Source of the DNA: Didymella arachidicola | Taxonomy: Eukaryota; Ascomycota; Dothideomycetes; Pleosporales; Didymellaceae | DNA: 64,000 bases | Direction of reading: 5' to 3' | NCBI GenBank assembly: GCA_016630955.3 | Contig: CM049988.1 | Location: 2,108,001 to 2,172,000, forward strand | In this document: positions 54,509-64,000 of the stretch, in pieces | Layout of the letters: every line of letters begins with the position of its first letter | How positions within the stretch are numbered: the stretch's first letter is position 1 | The notes under the pieces: generated by a model | The model's database searches: none | The model's input: the letters and a program-made list of their open reading frames with translations, nothing else | Told to the model about the DNA's origin: nothing | Made by a program: the position numbers and the translations under genes

Positions 54509-56284
54509 CTAGCCCAAGACGAACACTTTATTATGCTCCATTTGCAATCTGATGTCAATGCGTTTGTTATTGCGCCTTTGCAATGGGATTGCAGTCAGTA
54601 AGAACTGATGTGCACGCTCGTAATTCTTGCCATAGAGTCGGAAAGTCTCGAAACGGTCCATGATAAACTTCTGGTGTAGCATGTCCTGGGTCTCGAGTGC
54701 TGCCAGAAAAAGAGGCCAGGCAATCCTCAGATTCGGCTGATCTCCACCATGCGTATAGTCTTGAAAGCACAGGTTCATGATCTCCTGTAGAGCATAGCGC
54801 TGTCGCTCATCCATAGGGTCATCGAAGGCTGTCAGGCGCTTGAAGTCCAAAACCACCGCGTGGTACATCGGAACAATTGCTCGCATATTAGCTACTAGCC
54901 TGTGGCTGTTGTCTGTGTCCAGTGATAGCTCATGGGCGACCTCCATGAGCTCTCTGAAAAGGTCACCGACTTCATCTATCGAGAACTCGACTTCGTGGGC
55001 TTGCTCTATTGCTGATGCAGGGTCATCTTTGTACAAGGTCGCAAGCTGAGCAGTCAGGAAGCGCAGATATGCGCAATGGCCGAGCAAAGCATAGATGTTC
55101 CGGTTCTCCACATCGTCCACGAGCTCAGCTTGGGGGTACGCGTCGCCCCAGGCTAGTCGATACAGAGAGTTAGAGTAGTGATGAAGTCGAGCCACTGCCT
55201 TGATGGGGTCCTTGGAGCGCATGCGCGAGTCAGTTGGGTTTGAAAGAAGCATGTTCAAGATTGCTTCGTTCACATGTCCGCCAACACCGGAAGTTGCAGC
55301 AGCGGAGTCCAACAACACGATCCAGATCAGAACACGTGCCGAGTAGATTGATATTTTCGATTCTCTCCTCGATTCGTCCGCTCGAACAGGCACATATGCT
55401 TTCTCAAGGGCTCCAAGTTTAAGTGGAGGTAGCTGGAGCAGTTCACCGCTTTGTGACTGTAGCAACGATGCCACTCCCTGCAGATGGCTCAGATATGCTC
55501 TGCATTGTTCATCGCCAAACTGTTGCTCATATATCAGCATCAACCACAAGGCGGTGAGAATTGTATCCAAGTCTTTCGAAGCATCACATGATGGCACGAT
55601 AGAGTCTGCCATAAGCCTGAGGGCCTGACCGTAGTGATGTGACGATGCCTGTTGAGCGCTGACCGAATGCTGATGACGGCGATAGTCCATCTCTTGATGC
55701 CCGATTGCAACGACCATGTGCATGACCATTGCTTCGCCTTGGGCGATCTTAAACATCAATGAGATAAGCGAGTATTCCGGATTTTTTGTATGATGTAACC
55801 GGGCAAACTCTGTTCGGAAATAGCATATGGCTTCGTAATCCTTCTCAGATAGATCAAAGGAGCAAGGTGCTGCATCTGTCGACGCATTGATCGAGTGACT
55901 TGAAAGAGGACTGGCGCTGAAAGCTCCTCGATTTAGTGGTGAAAGAGCTGAGGGACTCTGATTGGAAGTAGCAGTTGAGCTGCTATCGGCGTGCAGTGAG
56001 GGTGACTTGAGCGCCTCCAGTGCTGCATTCGAGCTTGCCGGCGATGCTACATTGCTGGTAGGAGACAGAGTGCTTGGTGCAGAACTTGTGTTTCGATGAG
56101 CCTTGCGGCGCTCGGCGAGCGTAGGTCGTGGTGCGTAGTCGCATGTCAACCTGAGCCGTTGACAGCGTCCACAGACAGGTCGTCGTCGATCGCAGCCTTT
56201 CTTCACTGTTGGACTGCGGCACGTCCAGCAACCCCCTCTGCTACGGCGCCGTGTCTCAGAGTCATGATGCGCTTCTGCGGCCAT
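54509..56284 (-). CDS. Zn2Cys6 transcription factor with fungal-specific C-terminal domain
   Basis: Single exon, 591 residues from the ATG at 56284 (frame open to 56392). Residues ~18-48 form the zinc cluster: CWTC, then C after eight residues (RSPTVKKG), then CDRRRPVCGRC and QRLRLTC. The usual spacing after the second Cys is six, so two extra residues are present. A Ser/Thr/Pro-rich linker follows, then a ~400-residue helical region (MVVAIGHQEMDYRRHQ, LMLIYEQQFGDEQCRAYLSH, FQDYTHGGDQPNLRIAWPLF) of the Fungal_trans_2 type (PF11951). It is likely a nuclear DNA-binding regulator of the adjacent permease and hydrolase; a 31-bp palindrome lies in the divergent promoter. Confidence 0.93.
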   Translation of the reverse strand: MAAEAHHDSETRRRSRGGCWTCRSPTVKKGCDRRRPVCGRCQRLRLTCDYAPRPTLAERRKAHRNTSSAPSTLSPTSNVASPASSNAALEALKSPSLHADSSSTATSNQSPSALSPLNRGAFSASPLSSHSINASTDAAPCSFDLSEKDYEAICYFRTEFARLHHTKNPEYSLISLMFKIAQGEAMVMHMVVAIGHQEMDYRRHQHSVSAQQASSHHYGQALRLMADSIVPSCDASKDLDTILTALWLMLIYEQQFGDEQCRAYLSHLQGVASLLQSQSGELLQLPPLKLGALEKAYVPVRADESRRESKISIYSARVLIWIVLLDSAAATSGVGGHVNEAILNMLLSNPTDSRMRSKDPIKAVARLHHYSNSLYRLAWGDAYPQAELVDDVENRNIYALLGHCAYLRFLTAQLATLYKDDPASAIEQAHEVEFSIDEVGDLFRELMEVAHELSLDTDNSHRLVANMRAIVPMYHAVVLDFKRLTAFDDPMDERQRYALQEIMNLCFQDYTHGGDQPNLRIAWPLFLAALETQDMLHQKFIMDRFETFRLYGKNYERAHQFLLTAIPLQRRNNKRIDIRLQMEHNKVFVLG

Positions 56285-56665
56285 ACGCGTGAAGACATTC
56301 AGGGCAGATTGCCAGATGAGATATGTGTGGAGAAGGGGTGCATGCTCGCGAGACAAGGAGGAAACATTTCGCGCCAAGTGGGGCGCCGACAATGCTAGTA
56401 GAGCGCTTATTTTGTATGAAAATAAGCGCTCGTTATCAGTGACCTCCTCATTGTCTATATCCGAAAATGAGGTAAATAGCTTGGTTAGATATGCCGAAAC
56501 ATATCAACGGAGGCTACAAAAGCCGTTATGCACCAGGCACAAATATCACAGGCCCTCTTCATTCAAAACTTGAGATCCTTGTGCCCCCAGCTCCAACGAT
56601 ATCAACCCAAATCCTGAACGCTGGAAATATTGATCTAGAAGTGTGACCTCCGCATCAAGGACAAG
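56285..56665. promoter_or_regulatory. Divergent promoter between regulator and M20 hydrolase
   Basis: 381 bp shared by two divergently transcribed genes. It contains the palindrome at 56401-56431 and an AT-rich stretch. The layout suits coordinate control. Confidence 0.6.
56401..56431. promoter_or_regulatory. Perfect inverted repeat, 13-bp arms (operator-like)
   Basis: GAGCGCTTATTTT and its exact reverse complement flank a 5-bp centre (GTATG), 118 bp upstream of the regulator start and 235 bp upstream of the hydrolase start. It could be the binding site of a dimeric regulator or a cruciform; it does not contain the CGG triplets usual for Zn2Cys6 proteins. Confidence 0.7.
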
Positions 56666-57961
56666 ATGCGTTTACACAGCGACAGCACCATCGAGGTCCT
56701 CGAGGCTGCTCGTGCTACCGTATCATCGACCATCGAGGGCGCCAACACCGAGCTTCACAAGATCAACAAAGCGCTTCACCAAAATCCGGAACTGGGATAC
56801 GAAGAGCATTTCGCTCACCAAACGATCACTGACTACCTTAGCACCCTTGGGTTTGATGTAAAGAAGCATGCCTATGGCTTAGACACCAGCTTCGAAGCAC
56901 AGTACGGATCTGGCGGCCGTCTCGTCATTATTTGCGCTGAATACGATGCGCTTCCAGGTATCGGCCATTCATGCGGTCATAACCTGATTGCAACTTCCTC
57001 GATTGCTACCTTCATTGCTGCAGTAGAGGCTATGAAGAAGCACGGCATCGAAGGCCGACTACGATTACTGGGTACTCCTGCTGAAGAAGGCGGAGGTGGA
57101 AAGGCGAAGCTCATCGACGCAGGCGCGTTCCCAAGAGAGACTGCCGCGGCCATCATGGCACATCCACTAGCTGCGCACCAGGTCTTCCACAAGCCTGGAT
57201 ACTATCAAGGTCTTGCTGGTCTAAAGTTGATAGCAAGCCACAAGTTCAAGACCGAGTTTCGAGGCAAACCAGCGCATGCTGCAGGCGAACCCTGGAACGG
57301 CGTCAACGCACTCGACGCAGCAGTAGCAGCTTACTCGAATGTTGGCCTCCTGAGGCAGCAGATGGAGCCGGATGAACGTGTGCACGGAGTCATCGAGGCT
57401 GGAGGAACTGTACCCAATGTCATCACAGAGTACACGCGCATGAACTGGAACGTTCGCAGTCCGACTATTGAACGAGCGGATAAGCTGCTTGCTCGTGTCA
57501 AGAACTGCATCGAAGCAGCCGCCTTAGCCTCTGGATGCAAGCTCGAGTATATCACGTGAGAACTGCGTATCAATCTACCATCCAATTCGATACTGACCGC
57601 GTCCAGCTCACCGACGTATCTCAATCTTCGTGCAAATAGAACATTGTGCGAGCTGTACGCTCTAGACATGGATGCTTTGGGCACAAAAATTCAAGTCAAT
57701 CAGGAAAAGCTCATGAACGCCTCGACGGACATGGGCAATGTATCGCACATCATACCCAGCTTCCACGGCGCATTCGTGATCCCAGCGAAGGACGATGTGT
57801 CGGCGCATAATCCAGCATTTGCGGCTTGTGCGGGTACGGATGGCGGCCACGAGGCGGCGACGAATTGCGCGAAAGGTATGGCAATGCTCGCTCTGCGAGT
57901 TTTGATCGATGAGGACGTCGCAAGAAGTGCGAAAGAGGATTTTGAACAAGATGATGAATAG
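56666..57961 (+). CDS. M20-family metallopeptidase/amidohydrolase (PM20D2-like)
   Basis: Exons 56666-57555 and 57607-57961 (51-bp intron) give 414 residues. Metal-site motifs of peptidase family M20 are visible: EYDALPGIGHSCGHN, PAEEGGGGK and AIMAHPL; the dimerisation domain covers ~175-295 (FRGKPAHAAGEPWNGVNALD); the last zinc-ligand region is GTDGGHEAATN. The closest relatives by motif are the aminoacylase-1-like PM20D2 proteins that cleave unusual dipeptides, and bacterial p-aminobenzoyl-glutamate or indole-acyl hydrolases. It probably acts in the cytosol (no signal peptide) on small N-acyl or dipeptide substrates brought in by the neighbouring Dal5-like permease. Confidence 0.93.
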
Positions 57962-58885
57962 CTGTAGCAGTGGACAGGTGTGGATGTATTCGCTTGTATG
58001 TCAGCGAGAAGATACCTTTGCATCCCGGAGCGCTCCTTCCCTCCATGAATATGACGTCACGGAAGACGCTCCGCCCGTCGTCTTCTTCCTAGCCACCGTG
58101 AACACACACACATACACACACAACCATCTATGTCAAAAAAAAATGTACTGTGCAGAGCTACTATAAAGCACGCGTTGTTGTTGCGAATTACGCGCATATT
58201 GGACGACGGCAATCGGGATCGAGTCTACTGCACCTTGTCTACAGCTGTAGCTTTGCGAAGCCCCTGACAAGCTACCTGTTGTTTGCAGATTTGCGAGCCT
58301 CAATAGAGGTCCGAAGCCTTCGACACGGCCCGAGTCGCTTATCTGTGGGACGTTTGGTCCCGGAGAACGTCGTCTGCTCTCATGCCTAAGCAGCCTTGAT
58401 AGGCCGGCGACGTTGGGCATCTTGATCTGCACGAGCATCAGACGGTGACTCTTCATCACCTCACCAAGACCACTTAACCCCATAAGCTGTTGAATGGAAG
58501 TCCACTTCTGCCGCAGCACTCAGCAGCAGCGGAACAAACCATTCACTTCGCTATCACCACTTCATTCCAGCTCGCGCATGTTCACAGCATGAGTGCCGGC
58601 TCGCCCCGCGCAATCCGCCTCAGTCAAACGCCAACTCATGCGCAGGCGCTTCTCGATCCGGTGGACTCGTCTGCAAAGGCAGCGAATAAAATGCACGAGC
58701 TCCACATCCTCGACCAATCAGCGTCCGCTACGTTGAGAATCTCAGGCAGTGCTGGGTCACCGCACTTTGACGTGCATGCGAAGCCACCTAGGCTTGGGAG
58801 CCCAAAGCTGGTGATCATCAACCCTTAAATGTTGGGTAACCCCGGATTTTCAGGTGGAAAGCATCGACAACAGGTCTTAAACATA
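57962..58885. other. Intergenic region with a short upstream open frame
   Basis: A CA microsatellite (ACACACACACATACACACACA) lies near 58098-58121. From 58592 to 58828 an ATG-started frame of 78 codons with fair composition ends 57 bp before the next start codon; it could be an upstream ORF or a small separate protein. No family is recognised. Confidence 0.45.
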
Positions 58886-60182
58886 ATGTCTGAAGTTCCG
58901 CCTCCGGCTCCGGCTCCACCAGCTGCAGTATCTGCGCTAGCTTTGATTCCGCCTCCGACATCCCCATCAGGCCCTCTGACATATCGTGAGCGACTTGCAC
59001 AGTTCCGCATCCTAGAGGAGAAGAGGATTGAACTCATTGAAGTACTGGAAAGACGATCGCCCAAACTCAATGTCAACTGACGCAATAAAGGAACTGCTGG
59101 AAAAGCTTGAGAAGACTGAGGCACGCCTTGCACAAACCGAACTCGACCTCAACTCGGAACAAAACGTCCGTCGAACGTTACAGGCTGAAGTCCATGAGGC
59201 TAAGACAAGGGAGGACGCACTGGCACAAAGACAGGTCAGACTAGCCTTACTTGGCTAGCCTTCACACATGCTCACTAGTAGACAGGCTAAACGACCTTTC
59301 GTATTGGTACTCATCGATGTAGATGCTGAGGGCTTTCTCGTAAGTTTAAGATGATGCAAACTTGAGTAAAATACTAATCTTTCGCAGTTCCAAGACAAGT
59401 ACATCACGAAGAAGGCGCAAGGTGGCGAGGCTCTAGCCGATGAGCTACTCATTCGGACACGAGAATACCTCCGACCCCAATTTGAAGATGCAGACAATCT
59501 AGACATCATTGTCCGCGTCTACGCCAATCTCGAGGGTCTGGCCAAATACCTGGTGCGGCAAGACAAGATCAGCAACCTAGGTTCTCTGCGTGCTATGTCG
59601 ACCTCGTTCAGTGGTCGTATAGCAAGCTTTGACTTCGTAGACGTCGGTGTCAATAAAGAAGGCAGCTCTGGACGAAAGATCCGAGGTAAACTTACCGGTC
59701 AACCATAGACACGTGACGTCATCAGCTTACATCAAGCAGAGAACCTCTCGTTCTTCACCGCGAACTCCCACCTACGACACGTGATCGTCGGGTGCTCGCC
59801 AGCGGATCTGCCTACTGCTCTTTTATCAACACTGCCCCTCGAAAAAGTCACCTTGATCGAGTCTCTACCGCTCCCCGCCGCACTGACGACTCTGCCACTG
59901 AAAGTCACAAAGCTCTCCTCTGTGTTTCCGGCACCACCGCCAATGAAGTCTCCTCGCCCAACAGGCCGCAACGGACCTCAACTCCAGCTGATGCAGCAGG
60001 AAGATGACAATGGAGGCCAGACATGGCTCGTCATACAACCTGAGCGGAGTGACAGCAACGGCAGGCACCGTGACTCCAAGCGGCGTGGTAGGAGCGAAGA
60101 CGAGGCATCCAATATCAGCATCTCGATTGGTGCTGACAATAGTGTGAGTGTTGACAGCGGTCACAGGCGGAGTATGAGATGA
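58886..60182 (+). CDS. Coiled-coil protein with the conserved domain of fungal CCCH zinc-finger proteins
   Basis: Five exons (58886-59041, 59091-59234, 59286-59339, 59388-59685, 59740-60182; introns 48-54 bp, all phases consistent) give 364 residues. After a Pro/Ala-rich start comes a continuous coiled coil (RILEEKRIELIEELLEKLEK) that is seen only when the 49-bp first intron is removed. Next is the domain (KRPFVLVLIDVDAEGFLF, KKAQGGEALADELL, YANLEGLAKYLV, FSGRIASFDFVDVG, ANSHLRHVIVGCSPAD) which I associate with fungal C-x8-C-x5-C-x3-H proteins. That domain resembles a NYN/PIN-type nuclease fold with conserved Asp. No CCCH finger is present here; the tail is hydrophilic. A role in RNA handling is possible but inferred. 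Confidence 0.85.
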
Positions 60183-60824
60183 GAAAGCCAAGGTCTTGGT
60201 CCAGACAAGTGGAACGTGCAGGCCTTTAGCATACATGATAGAAGGAGACAGGCACAGGCAAAACAGCATAGCGCAGCATAGCATAGCATTGGATTTTGTT
60301 GACTCAATAACCTTGAGGCATCCCTCTGGAGCTTACAGAGGCAATGTGTATTTGGTGTTGTACGACAAACCTACTGTTCACACGCTATGACTTGAGGGCA
60401 CCCTTAAGTAAAGACGGTGGTGTTTCACACGAAGTCAAGGAAATATGATCTCCCATCTGAACACACAAGCTTGTCTTGAATCTGATCTCAAGCCCCAAGT
60501 AGCGAGAATATGTCGAGGCACTAGTACATGCTTGGTATACGCACATCAATCCTCACGCGGAGCACGTCATTCGCTAGCCAATCGAACGTAAGACGCTTAT
60601 CCGACATCGCTCAACTCCCGCCATCCATGCAATGCCAAGCCTGAATTGCGCCAGGATGTAGTTCAGATAAATACCTTTGACAGCCATAATGTAGGAACAC
60701 CACTGTCGCTAACCACTTCCCCGATTCCTGCTCGTGGGGTCCACAAGCCTTAGCGGGTACGACCTAGCATCCAGGCCATTTCGCATCGTGGACGTCGTAC
60801 CCCTTTGCGCTCGAGCAGATCAAC
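60183..60824. other. Intergenic region
   Basis: No gene is seen. A small imperfect repeat of AGCATAGC words occurs at 60265-60290. The right end is the promoter of the UNC-93-like gene. Confidence 0.5.
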
Positions 60825-62265
60825 ATGACAGACCCAGAACACTATGATGTGGCCGGTCGTACGTCGGCTGAACGAACCGCAGAGCCCAGTATGTCTTCAC
60901 TAGCCAAATCCATCACCACACCTAACATCAACAGTCAAATGGTACCGCACGCCTTTCTATAACGCCACGATACTCGGCTTCTGCAGTCTCGCAGCGCCCG
61001 GACTATGGGGTGCCATGAACTCGCTCGGCGCTGGAGGCGCGCAAGAACCATACCTCGTCAACACCGCGAACGCCCTGACGTTCTGCCTGATGATCGTCTC
61101 TTGCTGGCTCACATCTTCACTGGTGAAATACATCGGCATTAAAGGCGCCCTGGTCGCTGGTACAATCGGCTTCGCACCTTACAGCGCGGGTCTTTACACT
61201 AACAACCGCTTCGGCACCGAATGGCTCGTCATCCTCGGCGCCGCGCTGTGCGGTATTTCTGCTGGCATCTTCTGGGCAAGCGAAGCGAGCATCGCTATTG
61301 CGTATCCGGAACCGAAGAACCGGGGGCGTATGATCGCATACTGGATCACCTGGACCTGCGTGGGCCGCATTCTTGGTGGAGCGATCAATCTAGGACTAAA
61401 CCATGAGCAGAACACCGCGGGAAAGGTTGGTTACACTGTGTACCTAATCTTCATTGCGCTGCAGTGTATCGCTCCTTTCGTTGCGCTGCTGCTGAACAAG
61501 CCGGAGAGAGTGCAGCGCGCGGATGGGGTGGCGGTGAAATTGAAAATCTACGACAGCCCGTGGCAGGAGATACGGGCCACGACGAAGACGTTCCTGAACA
61601 AGGAGTTTCTTTTGCTGGTCTTCTGGATCGGGCAGGGTGTGTACAGTGAAGCTGTGTACTACACTTACATCGCGCTCTGGTTCAGCGTGCGCGCTCGCTC
61701 TTTGGGTTCCTTCTTGTCCGGCGTCATTGCAATCGTGGTTACGAACCTCCTCGGCGCGTGGCTCGACAGACACAGCGTAGCGCTGAAGAATCGAGCCCGG
61801 TGGACCTTTGCCGTTATCATGGTGACGCAGGGAGCGTGGTGGATATGGCTCACTATCAATGTGACGCAGTTTTCCCGGTCCGCGACACTGTACGACTGGG
61901 CAGATGAAGGCTTCGGTCGCGCGTTCGCGCCGTTCATCTTCCTCGTTGCAGGCTTCCAGCTGAACTATAACTTTGCGTTCTTCCTCATCGGCCAGATCTC
62001 GAAGAGTCCACAGGAAACGATCCGTCTTGCGGCGCTGTTGCGTGGAACGGAGTCAGCTTGGCAAGCGCTCAGCTACGGATTGAATGCGATTCCCATTATC
62101 GCTAGTGTTGGAGGGACGTACATCAACTTCGGCATATGGGCCGTAGCCTTAGTCCCCGCATGGCTAGTCGTCAAGACTATCGGCGTCAGAAGGTACAACG
62201 ACGAAGCGGATTTCGGCGGTATCGAGAGAAGCGAAGAGACGATCGGTGGAAAGGGCGACCCATGA
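60825..62265 (+). CDS. UNC-93-like major facilitator membrane protein
   Basis: Exons 60825-60888 and 60935-62265 (46-bp intron) give 464 residues. The splice joins ERTAEPI to KWYRTPFYNATILGFCSLAA, the conserved start of the fungal UNC-93/DUF895 family. Eleven or so hydrophobic segments follow, with GLWGAMNSLGAGG, GISAGIFWASEASIAIAYPE and GRMIAYWITWTCVGRILGG. Members are found in fungal plasma or vacuolar membranes; the yeast and animal relatives modulate channels or trafficking, but the fungal substrates are not known. The short first exon is needed for the normal N-terminus. Confidence 0.92.
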
Positions 62266-62395
62266 TCGTACCCGGAGGCAAAGTGCCAGGACCTTTAATA
62301 AACTATATATCGCTATGCCAGATTGAGTGTATCGTGCTATACAATATTCCGATTACAAGGTGTTTTACATGTTATCTGCGACGCGATGGGTTGCT

Positions 62396-63427
62396 TCACA
62401 CAAGGAAGCCGCCACTCTCTGTATTCACAAGGTCAGCTTCAAGCAGCTTTGCAAGAACACCCTTGTCCACTTTGCCAATCTGCGCAGCCCTCTTGGGATG
62501 AACGGAAGAATATGGCCTCAATTCCACGCGCTTGCCCTCGACGACGGTGTTGTTCAGAGCGTCCACCGCGCGCTGCGCATCCTCTTTTGTCGCGAAGTCA
62601 ATAAACGTGACAAAAGTCATGTCGCTTCGCCTGTCGATCATCCAAGCTGGATGAATGGTGCCAAAAGCTTCAATGTTGAAAGGCCCGAATATCTTTTCGA
62701 GGATCTCTTGTTTTTGAGTGTTGATGGACGCGGCTTTGCCCCTGCCCCACCCTGGATTTTCAACGAAAATGGTGTACCGTCGGCCTTCCAATAGTGGCTG
62801 GATTGCCTGGGACGAAGCCTCTGTGTCGTAGAGAAAGTAATGCTGCTTCTTCCTGTTCTTGGCCTCCCACTGGAATGTGTCTGCTAGCGGTGATACTCTC
62901 AAAGGCCTTGGCTGCTTGCCCAGCCTTAGACCCTCCAGTGCGATGACAGCCTTCTGCACTTGCTCCTCGCTACCGAGTTCGAAGAAGGCGCTGGTACTGT
63001 TCTGGAATGTAAAGCGGTCTATTCGGAACTGGAACTTCTTGCTATTAACAGTCAGTACGGCACGTAACCTAGACAAACCAATGCGGCATGTCTGACATCT
63101 TCGCCAGTATACTCACATGTCAACTCCAGCATCACTGAGGATTTTCTGGATCTCAGCTGGGGTGATGTTGCGGTTTAACTTCGTAACGGCTATGCCATGT
63201 GACTTATTCCCGCCACCTGCAGCTCCGTCACGAGGAGCCTCCAGAGGCACTTCTGGTTCTGTAGCTGGCGTCTGAGAAACTTCTTCCCAAAATCGGGCAC
63301 TCGAGGTAAATTGTCTTTGTGTAGCCGGTTTGCTCGTGAGGCGAAGAATCGGACCAGTGGCGCAACGGCTAGCCACGCCCCTAGACAGGGCAAGCCGACA
63401 CTGCGAAATAGCTCTGGGGACAAACAT
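62396..63427 (-). CDS. Mitochondrial RNA-binding (RRM) protein
   Basis: Exons 63427-63117 and 63041-62396 on the minus strand (75-bp intron) give 318 residues. The first ~50 residues, rich in Arg, Ser, Ala and lacking acids (MFVPRAISQCRLALSRGVAS, FTSSARFW), look like a mitochondrial presequence. Two RRM-like domains follow: ~80-165 (GIAVTKLNRNITPAEIQKIL, TSAFFELGSEEQVQKAVIAL) and ~190-280 (RRYTIFVENPGWGRG, MTFVTFIDFATKEDAQRAVD). It probably binds mitochondrial RNA, e.g. in translation or RNA stability; the target is unknown. The gene is convergent with the UNC-93-like gene, 130 bp apart. Confidence 0.88.
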
Positions 63428-63879
63428 AGAGACTCAGGAAATCCGGAACAGACAACAATGGTACAGTGATATGCCGCCTGTTTTAATTCGACGATGGGCC
63501 GGTTTGTGCTGGCTTGGAGAAAAAGTACTAACGCGACCACAGCAAGGCTCATATCGATAGGAAACGCGTCAGGCGCACGGGCCTGAAAAGCTCGCCTTTC
63601 GAAGGGAAACAGCAATACCTCATTCGCTCTTGGCATACATACTGAATCCTATAAGAATTCGAACTTCACATTGTATGTGTATCTTCGTTTGCTGTGGTGT
63701 TAACACCCCACTTTCGTCATGGCGTATCACTGCATTTGGCCCTCTTCACCCCTGCGTCAACCACGTCACAAGCTTCCTCCAGCGTTCTCAGTCCACACTT
63801 AGTGCCCACAACTCTGGAGTCATCAAACATTGTAGCGTTGCTTTTTGCGAATACTTGATTATTCATATACTGGACTGAC
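63428..63879. other. Intergenic region, promoter of the RRM gene
   Basis: 452 bp with no gene seen. Confidence 0.5.
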
Positions 63880-64000
63880 CTAACTCCTTGCCCTGAACTG
63901 CAACATCGGGCCGTCTTTCTTACTCGCAAAAACATCCTGAATCTGATACTCCGTCGCCCTCGTCCTGCCCTCTTCCAAATCCTTATTACCAGCACCCAGC
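63880..64000 (-). CDS. C-terminal end of an unidentified protein (continues beyond window)
   Basis: On the minus strand the frame entering from the window edge is open for 39 codons and stops at TAG (63880-63882). The hydrophilic sequence (LEEGRTRATEYQIQDVFASK, then KDGPMLQFRARS) has the look of a conserved helical C-terminus, and codon use is like that of nearby genes. No family is recognised from so short a piece. Confidence 0.55.
   Translation of the reverse strand, partial: LGAGNKDLEEGRTRATEYQIQDVFASKKDGPMLQFRARS

Overview
The window is nuclear DNA from a filamentous ascomycete (Pezizomycotina; a dothideomycete is plausible but cannot be settled from sequence alone). The evidence is genes split by GT-AG introns of about 46-120 bp, a HET-domain gene, a Zn2Cys6 regulator with a fungal C-terminal domain, a WSC/copper-radical oxidase, a pectin methylesterase, Fot1/pogo-type transposons, and nonsense changes of the C-to-T/G-to-A kind expected from repeat-induced point mutation (RIP). 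No tRNA, rRNA or CRISPR array was seen. Splice sites were placed by hand from protein continuity, reading phase and GT/AG signals.

Layout. 1-9.2 kb: tail of an unidentified gene, Tcp11/Sok1-like protein, 5-aminolevulinate dehydratase (hemB), HET-domain protein. 10.0-12.1 kb: a Fot1/pogo element with perfect ends and a dead transposase. 12.5-16.4 kb: mitochondrial sulfide:quinone oxidoreductase, a low-complexity protein, an MDR reductase. 16.4-19.6 kb: gene-poor, holding a decayed NADAR-domain gene on the minus strand. 19.6-24.0 kb: a 1423-residue secreted protein with five WSC domains and a glyoxal/galactose-oxidase-like domain. 24.4-27.1 kb: a G/C-tract fold-back and a second, intact Fot1/pogo element ending 110 bp before a pectin methylesterase start codon. 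28.3-31 kb: gene-poor, then an aquaporin. 33.8-41.6 kb: membrane-anchored ankyrin protein with an apparent frameshift, J-domain protein, BTB protein, and a small heat-shock protein with an unusual domain layout and heat-shock-element-like promoter. 43.1-45.7 kb: two minus-strand Ser/Ala-rich, probably GPI-anchored proteins, one carrying a cupredoxin domain; both are visible only after splicing.

47.6-64 kb: tetraspan membrane protein, 14-TMS MFS exporter, Dal5-like permease, Zn2Cys6 regulator, M20 metallopeptidase, coiled-coil protein related to fungal CCCH proteins, UNC-93-like MFS protein, mitochondrial RRM protein, and the tail of another gene. Permease, regulator and M20 enzyme look like a small uptake-and-hydrolysis unit, with a perfect 13-bp-arm palindrome in the divergent promoter between the last two. 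Surface or secreted proteins (WSC oxidase, pectinesterase, GPI proteins) are common in the middle of the window, close to the transposons.
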